A DNA stretch of 64,000 bases from Tsuneonella flava (GTDB lineage: Bacteria > Pseudomonadota > Alphaproteobacteria > Sphingomonadales > Sphingomonadaceae): assembly GCF_002870965.1 (NCBI RefSeq), contig NZ_PHSO01000003.1, forward strand, positions 124,001 to 188,000, given 5' to 3'. This document shows positions 59,757 through 64,000 of the stretch, one piece after another. The position numbers and the translations under genes are program-made. Every line of letters starts with the position of its first letter. The stretch's first letter is position 1. The notes beneath the pieces are model-generated. The model was not told the DNA's origin. It saw only the letters and a list, made by a program, of their open reading frames with translations, and made no database searches.

Positions 59757-60365
59757 GTGTTCAAAGCCGAACTGATCGAGAAAGCCGCGCGTTTCCGCAG
59801 CGCCGATGGCGATCCCACGCGCAACCTGCAGTCATGCCCTGCGCTGGTGCTCAACGCGGATTACACGCCGCTTTCCTATTACCCGCTCAGCCTGTGGCCC
59901 TGGCAAACTGCGATCAAGGCAGTGTTCCTCGAACGGGTGGACATCGTGGCGAGTTATGACCGCGAAGTGCATTCGCCATCGCTCGACATGAAAATCCCCA
60001 GCGTGATCGCGCTGCGGCAATATGTCCGGCCCAGCGAGTTTCCCGCCTTCACCCGGTTCAACCTGTTCCTGCGCGACCGCTTTACCTGCCAGTATTGCGG
60101 CAGCGAGAAAGACCTGACATTCGATCACGTCGTTCCCCGGCGCGCTGGCGGGCGGACGACATGGGAAAACATCGCCACCGCCTGCGCCCCGTGCAACTTA
60201 CGTAAAGGCGGGCGGACACCCGAACAGGCCGCCATGCGCCTTGCGGTCAACCCGATCCGGCCGACAAGCTGGCAGCTCCACCAGCAAGGCAAGCTATTTC
60301 CGCCGGGCTATCTGCACGAAACCTGGCGCGACTGGCTGTACTGGGACATCGAACTGGAGGCTTGA
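59757..60365 (+). CDS. HNH endonuclease domain protein
   Basis: This 202-residue protein starts with GTG at 59757, with SD GGGAGG ten bases before. The N-terminal 110 residues (CPALVLNADYTPLSYYPLSL; AIKAVFLERVDIVASYDREV) are conserved in standalone alphaproteobacterial HNH proteins. The zinc-bound HNH motif follows: RFTCQYCGSEKDLTFDHVVP, NIATACAPCNLRKGGRT (two CxxC pairs, His, Asn). No methylase or restriction partner is nearby. Its role is unknown; DNA repair or processing is a guess. Confidence 0.9.
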   Translation: MFKAELIEKAARFRSADGDPTRNLQSCPALVLNADYTPLSYYPLSLWPWQTAIKAVFLERVDIVASYDREVHSPSLDMKIPSVIALRQYVRPSEFPAFTRFNLFLRDRFTCQYCGSEKDLTFDHVVPRRAGGRTTWENIATACAPCNLRKGGRTPEQAAMRLAVNPIRPTSWQLHQQGKLFPPGYLHETWRDWLYWDIELEA

Positions 60366-60387
60366 GACGGCCACCAGCCTGCTCACC

Positions 60388-61179
60388 CTAAATCGCGGTT
60401 CGCACGCTCAACAGTTCTGGAAAGAACGCCTTTTTCAGCACCCCTTCCAGATAAGGCACGCCGGCGGTGCCGCCTGTGCCAGTTTTGAAGCCGATGATGC
60501 GCTCCACCGTTTTGAGATGGCCGAACCGCCAGCGTTGGAAATGGTATTCGAGATCGACCAGCTTCTCCGCCAGCTCGTACAAGTCCCAATACGCGTTCGG
60601 ATGGCGATAGATCTCCGCCCATGCCGCCTCCACTTCGGATGAGGCCACCCATTGCGCGGTGTGATCGCGGCTCAGCACCGCATCGGGAATGGCAAACCCG
60701 CGCTTGGCCAGCAGTCGCACAGCCTCTTCGTACAAGCTGGGGCGCGAGAGTTCGGCGCGCAGCCTGGCGGCGATATCGGGCGTAGCTTCGTGCATCGTCA
60801 CCATCGCGGGATTGCGACCGCCCAGCAGGAATTCCATCAATCGGTATTGCGCCGACTGAAACCCGCTCGAATTGCCGAGATGCGGTCGCACCCGCGAATA
60901 ATCGTGCGGGGTCATCGTGCTCAGCACGTCCCAGCTATCGATCAGTTGCGATTGGGTGCGGGCTACGCGGGCCAACATCTTGAATGCCGGGCGCAAATCG
61001 TCTGACCGGATCAGGTCACGCGCAGCAAACAGTTCGTGCAGGCACAGTTTGAGCCACAGTTCACTCGCCTGATGGACGATGATGAACAGCATCTCGTCAT
61101 GCGCGCCAGACGCCGGGTGCTGCGCCGACAGGATGCGGTCGAGATCGAGATAGGATGAATAGGTTACATCGCGGGCCAT
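60388..61179 (-). CDS. kynA: Tryptophan 2,3-dioxygenase
   Basis: This 263-residue haem enzyme opens the indole ring as first step of the kynurenine pathway. The conserved segments DEMLFIIVHQASELWLKLCL (distal His), NSSGFQSAQYRLMEFLLGG and AGVPYLEGVLKKAFFPEL are present, with the proximal haem His in RRWRFGHLKTVER. kynB and kynU are absent from the window. Confidence 0.95.
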   Translation of the reverse strand: MARDVTYSSYLDLDRILSAQHPASGAHDEMLFIIVHQASELWLKLCLHELFAARDLIRSDDLRPAFKMLARVARTQSQLIDSWDVLSTMTPHDYSRVRPHLGNSSGFQSAQYRLMEFLLGGRNPAMVTMHEATPDIAARLRAELSRPSLYEEAVRLLAKRGFAIPDAVLSRDHTAQWVASSEVEAAWAEIYRHPNAYWDLYELAEKLVDLEYHFQRWRFGHLKTVERIIGFKTGTGGTAGVPYLEGVLKKAFFPELLSVRTAI

Positions 61180-61215
61180 GTCCGCCGCTCTACGCCAATC
61201 CGGTCTCGCTTGAAA

Positions 61216-61644
61216 CTACTGGTCGATTGTCCGCTGCGCCGGATGATGCTTATCCAGATGGCGCCGCACGATTTTCATATTGCGCGTGTTCGACCGGAAC
61301 ACGAAATCCGCCGCGTCGCCCACCAGCGGCACAGCGCCCAGCGCGGTGTCGAAAGCGACATTGCCCGCCATGCACCACAGCTTCCACTTCGGCATCCCGA
61401 GGTTGCGCGCTTCCCACACGAGCCACGCGCCCATCGCAGTGGTCACCAGATCGCCCAGGACCGGGACCAGCCCGACAATCGCATCCAGCCCGACGCGGAA
61501 ATTGATGCCGGGCACGACAAACGCATTTTCCAGCAGTTGCTCCATCGCTTCCATTCGGCGGCGGACGGAGGCCGGATCGTTACCGATCGGCAGCTCTATC
61601 TGCATCCGGCGGGGCTTTTCCATTGTGGTGCGCGCTCCTGTCAT
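61216..61644 (-). CDS. DUF4112 family membrane protein
   Basis: This 142-residue protein (or 135 if ATG 61623 is used) has the DUF4112 signature GLDAIVGLVPVLGDLVTTAM, then FDTALGAVPLVGDAADFVFR, in a duplicated hydrophobic pattern G-P-x-x-G-D. Function unknown. ATG at 61644 follows the SBP gene stop by five bases, so both are probably co-transcribed. Confidence 0.85.
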   Translation of the reverse strand: MTGARTTMEKPRRMQIELPIGNDPASVRRRMEAMEQLLENAFVVPGINFRVGLDAIVGLVPVLGDLVTTAMGAWLVWEARNLGMPKWKLWCMAGNVAFDTALGAVPLVGDAADFVFRSNTRNMKIVRRHLDKHHPAQRTIDQ

Positions 61645-61649
61645 GCCCT

Positions 61650-63128
61650 CTATTTGGGATCGACGGCGAGCGGGAACAAGGGATGCACCGAAAGGCGCGT
61701 CGGCGCAAAGCCCAGCACCGAGCCACGCACCAGAGACCAGCGCACCGGCGCGCCCAGCGGAATGAAGCCTTGCATCGCAGTCAGTCGCGTTTCCGCCTCC
61801 AGCAATGCGACATGGCGTTTGGCCGGGTCGATTTCCTGCGTCGCCTGGGTCACCAGTTCGTCCGCCTCCGGCGAACACAGCAGGCGGCGCACCTGACAGG
61901 CGAACTGATTGAGATACCAGCGTGGACTGCCAAACCGTGCGAGCGTATCGATCAGCACCAGATCCGCCGCGCTGCCCGGCCCGACACGCACCGCAGTCAC
62001 GCCAATCGTCTGCCAATTCTGTGCAATCTGCTGAAACAGCCGATCCGAGCCCGGACCGGCGGGCAGCGAAATCCGCACTTCGGCCTTGTTATCGCCGCCG
62101 TTCGCCCAGCCTGCGATGCGCTGGCGCGCCGATGCCTGCCGCTCTTCCAGCGAAAGGCCTGCCCAGCGCTCCCCTGCATCGCCCCCCGCAATCGCCGCCG
62201 GAACCAGTCGCGTGCTGGGCACCCAGCCAGCGATGTTGAACGGGTTCATCAGCGTGTCGCGATCGATCGCCATCGCCAGTGCTTCGCGGCGCACGGCATC
62301 GCCCAGCAAGCCATCGTCACGCACAACCCGCAGCCCGAAGATACCCTGCGCTGCATCCAGCCGGACTGTTCCGCGCGAGAGCGGCCCGGTGTCGGCACGC
62401 GGAAAATCGGCCAGTCGCCCGTCGAGCACGACATCGACCTCGCCACTACCGAACGCGGCGACCGCATCGGCACCGGATAGTCCGCGCACATGCAATTTGC
62501 GGACGCTTTCCTCCCAATCCGGCACCGCGGGCAGGCCGCGCTTTTCCGGGGGCAGCGGAGTCAGCACGATCCCGCCGTCGCGTTTGTTTTCGGCCAGGAC
62601 CATCGGACCAGCCACTTGCTTCTTATAGGATATGCCCAGTTCGGGCTGCGCGAGCAGCTGGAGGAAATCAGGCACCGGCGCGCTAAGGTCTATCTCCACC
62701 ACCCGCCCTGTCATCGCCCGTACTTGCGATACCGCCGCCAGATCGAGGCCCAGCGACGTTCCGCGCAACTGGCGGATCGTCTGGCGGAGCGAATCGCGCA
62801 CCTGTTCCGCAGTGATCTGGCTGCCATCGGGCCAGTTGGCATCGCGGACGCGAAAGATGTAGCTGAGCCCGTCTTCGGTCACGATCCAGCGTTCGGCGAT
62901 AGACGGCACGATCTCGCCATGCGAATCCAGCGATACCAGCCCGGTAGCCGTGGCTGCGCGGACCTGTTGCGCCGCCGACGACAGGCGCAGGCCGGTTTCC
63001 AGCAAATCGGCCGAATCGGCAATGAATGCCACCTCTACGGTATCGGGATCGCCCGATGCGCCGCATCCGCCCAGCAACACTGCGGCGGCAAGCATGGCAG
63101 ACAGGCGAAGGCGCGAAACGGTCATCAT
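61650..63128 (-). CDS. Orphan family-5 (OppA-like) solute-binding lipoprotein
   Basis: This 492-residue lipoprotein starts MMTVSRLRLSAMLAAAVLLG with lipobox LGGC. It follows the SBP_bac_5 layout: N-terminal VRAATATGLVSLDSHGEIVP, SIAERWIVTEDGLSYIFRVR and ANWPDGSQITAEQVRDSL. These proteins feed peptides or nickel to ABC importers, but no permease or ATPase gene is near; the next gene is DUF4112. It may act with a distant importer or have a different role. ATG at 63128 preferred over 63143. Confidence 0.9.
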   Translation of the reverse strand: MMTVSRLRLSAMLAAAVLLGGCGASGDPDTVEVAFIADSADLLETGLRLSSAAQQVRAATATGLVSLDSHGEIVPSIAERWIVTEDGLSYIFRVRDANWPDGSQITAEQVRDSLRQTIRQLRGTSLGLDLAAVSQVRAMTGRVVEIDLSAPVPDFLQLLAQPELGISYKKQVAGPMVLAENKRDGGIVLTPLPPEKRGLPAVPDWEESVRKLHVRGLSGADAVAAFGSGEVDVVLDGRLADFPRADTGPLSRGTVRLDAAQGIFGLRVVRDDGLLGDAVRREALAMAIDRDTLMNPFNIAGWVPSTRLVPAAIAGGDAGERWAGLSLEERQASARQRIAGWANGGDNKAEVRISLPAGPGSDRLFQQIAQNWQTIGVTAVRVGPGSAADLVLIDTLARFGSPRWYLNQFACQVRRLLCSPEADELVTQATQEIDPAKRHVALLEAETRLTAMQGFIPLGAPVRWSLVRGSVLGFAPTRLSVHPLFPLAVDPK

Positions 63129-63192
63129 GGCACGGACTAGCACCTTGCCAGTCGCCAGTCAGCGCCCCACGATGCGATTTTCGCGACAGGCG

Positions 63193-63561
63193 TCAGAGTT
63201 TACGAAGTCGGGCCGGATCTTCGTAAGTCGTCAGTGGCCGGGTATAGCGCGGACTAGCGAGGTCGGCATTGCCCTTTGTCACAGATGTACGCGGTGCCTT
63301 GGGGTCGATTTCCGATGCGAAGCTGACGCCAAATCGATTGCCCTGCACCCACGCGACACTGCCATCGATTTCACCGACATTTCGCAACGCCACAACTATC
63401 CGTGACCCGCGTGACACAGCGATATCGCCTTCGCCCATCATGCCGCCGGAAGACAGATTGCGAACCTTGATTCTCTCTGTCTGCGCCGCACCTTCCAGGC
63501 GAACGTCAGCCATAAGGAAAAGACTGTCGCGTTCCACACTGCGCGTTTCAACGCCAGCCAT
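63193..63561 (-). CDS. PilZ-domain c-di-GMP receptor
   Basis: This 122-residue single-domain protein has the complete c-di-GMP binding signature: RSVER (R7-x3-R11) and NLSSGG (N35-x-S37-x2-G40). WVQGNRFGVSFA is the following conserved beta-strand. Standalone PilZ proteins act as receptors through protein partners. Within this window the only c-di-GMP source is the YfiN cyclase at 47-48 kb; no link is implied. Confidence 0.9.
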   Translation of the reverse strand: MAGVETRSVERDSLFLMADVRLEGAAQTERIKVRNLSSGGMMGEGDIAVSRGSRIVVALRNVGEIDGSVAWVQGNRFGVSFASEIDPKAPRTSVTKGNADLASPRYTRPLTTYEDPARLRKL

Positions 63562-63731
63562 CAGGCCACTGCTCCGTGATCTCTCAAGTCCATAAAAAGT
63601 TGGGCGTCACTATATACGGCCGCATAGGATTCATAGCGCCAAACAGCCTAACGAAGCTTTAAACCGCGGCGCATCGAATACGGGAAGTCGTTAGCGAATC
63701 ACGATGATGCGCCTGCCTGGCAGCAGCGCGT

Positions 63732-64000
63732 TCAATCGTCGCGCGAAATCTTCTCGCGGCGTTCGTGCGCTTCCTGCGCCTCGACCGTCATCGTTGCCAC
63801 GGGGCGGGCGATCAGGCGCTTCAGCCCAATGGGATCGCCAGTGACTTCGCAGTATCCGTATTCGCCTTCGTCGATCCGGCGCAGAGCAGCATCGATCTTG
63901 GAAATCAGTTTGCGCTGGCGGTCGCGCGTTCGCAGTTCGATACCCCAATCGGTTTCGCTGGATGCACGATCGTTGAGATCGGCTTCGCGGATCGGCCCGT
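63732..64000 (-). CDS. dksA: DksA-type RNA polymerase-binding protein, truncated by the right window edge
   Basis: The C-terminal 88 residues are visible: DLNDRASSETDWGIELRTRD, RQRKLISKIDAALRRIDEGE, YGYCEVTGDPIGLKRLIARP, then VATMTVEAQEAHERREKISR and DD. Only the first cysteine of the zinc finger remains; the others are Thr, Thr and Ala, as in many alphaproteobacterial DksA proteins. With ppGpp, DksA retunes rRNA and stress promoters. The 5' end, including the coiled coil tip, lies beyond the window. Confidence 0.93.
   Translation of the reverse strand, partial: GPIREADLNDRASSETDWGIELRTRDRQRKLISKIDAALRRIDEGEYGYCEVTGDPIGLKRLIARPVATMTVEAQEAHERREKISRDD

Overview
The window looks like core chromosome of a GC-rich alphaproteobacterium of the order Sphingomonadales (Sphingomonadaceae or Erythrobacteraceae type). 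The evidence is a CtrA response regulator, lptB next to rpoN, a DksA-like protein with alphaproteobacterial residues in place of most zinc cysteines, DUF4167, a PagL-like outer-membrane protein, many small alanine-rich lipoproteins, and dispersed palindromic GC-rich intergenic repeats. I see no tRNA, rRNA, CRISPR array, prophage or insertion sequence. Genes are dense and start codons often GTG or TTG. The long open frames opposite rpoB, groEL, polA and maeB are codon-bias shadows.

Layout. 1-7.9 kb: truncated rpoB on the minus strand; then a small plus-strand operon (41-residue secreted or anchored peptide, DUF2975 membrane protein, Cro/C1 regulator) behind a 40-bp dyad that overlaps its promoter; an OmpA-domain protein; and rplJ-rplL with its own promoter and leader. 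The usual rplJL-rpoBC transcript is therefore split, with the two halves divergent. 8-16.3 kb: a PagL-like protein, cytochrome c and Kef-type antiporter on the minus strand, a MATE exporter, groESL with a CIRCE element, a class A beta-lactamase fold protein lacking the deacylating glutamate, and a small lipoprotein. 16.4-24.3 kb: polA, a CHASE3-HWE histidine kinase, an MscS channel and a CDC48/VAT-type double AAA ATPase. 24.4-24.6 kb: a probable small RNA with CU-rich loops and a strong terminator. 24.8-28.3 kb: succinyl-CoA:3-ketoacid CoA-transferase genes scoA and scoB with a HAD-motif lipoprotein between them, then an MFS carrier.

28.3-35.7 kb, minus strand: metK with a dyad in its leader, lnt, a DUF4167 protein, prmC-prfA, a repeat-bearing gap and hisS. 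35.8-45.7 kb: an M61 peptidase, DUF1345, ppa, a BON-MscS channel, pmbA, a small membrane protein, lptB-rpoN and ctrA with a CtrA-like box. 45.9-49 kb: trmB, then a three-gene unit that reads as YfiR-YfiN-YfiB (TpbA-type c-di-GMP control: periplasmic repressor, membrane diguanylate cyclase, OmpA lipoprotein). 49.1-64 kb: a succinate-semialdehyde-type dehydrogenase, SdpI-like protein, maeB, mutS, two small membrane proteins, an acidic small protein, 3-hydroxybutyryl-CoA dehydrogenase, a PduO-type cobalamin adenosyltransferase, a HIG1 protein, gluQ, an HNH nuclease, tryptophan 2,3-dioxygenase, DUF4112, an orphan family-5 solute-binding lipoprotein, a PilZ protein with intact c-di-GMP motifs, and truncated dksA.

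Most genes are housekeeping. Nothing here is certain to be a new system. The best leads are the candidate sRNA at 24.5 kb, the operator/peptide/DUF2975/regulator unit at 4.2 kb, the HAD lipoprotein inside the sco operon, the Glu166-less beta-lactamase-like protein, the YfiBNR module beside ctrA, and the dyad in front of metK.
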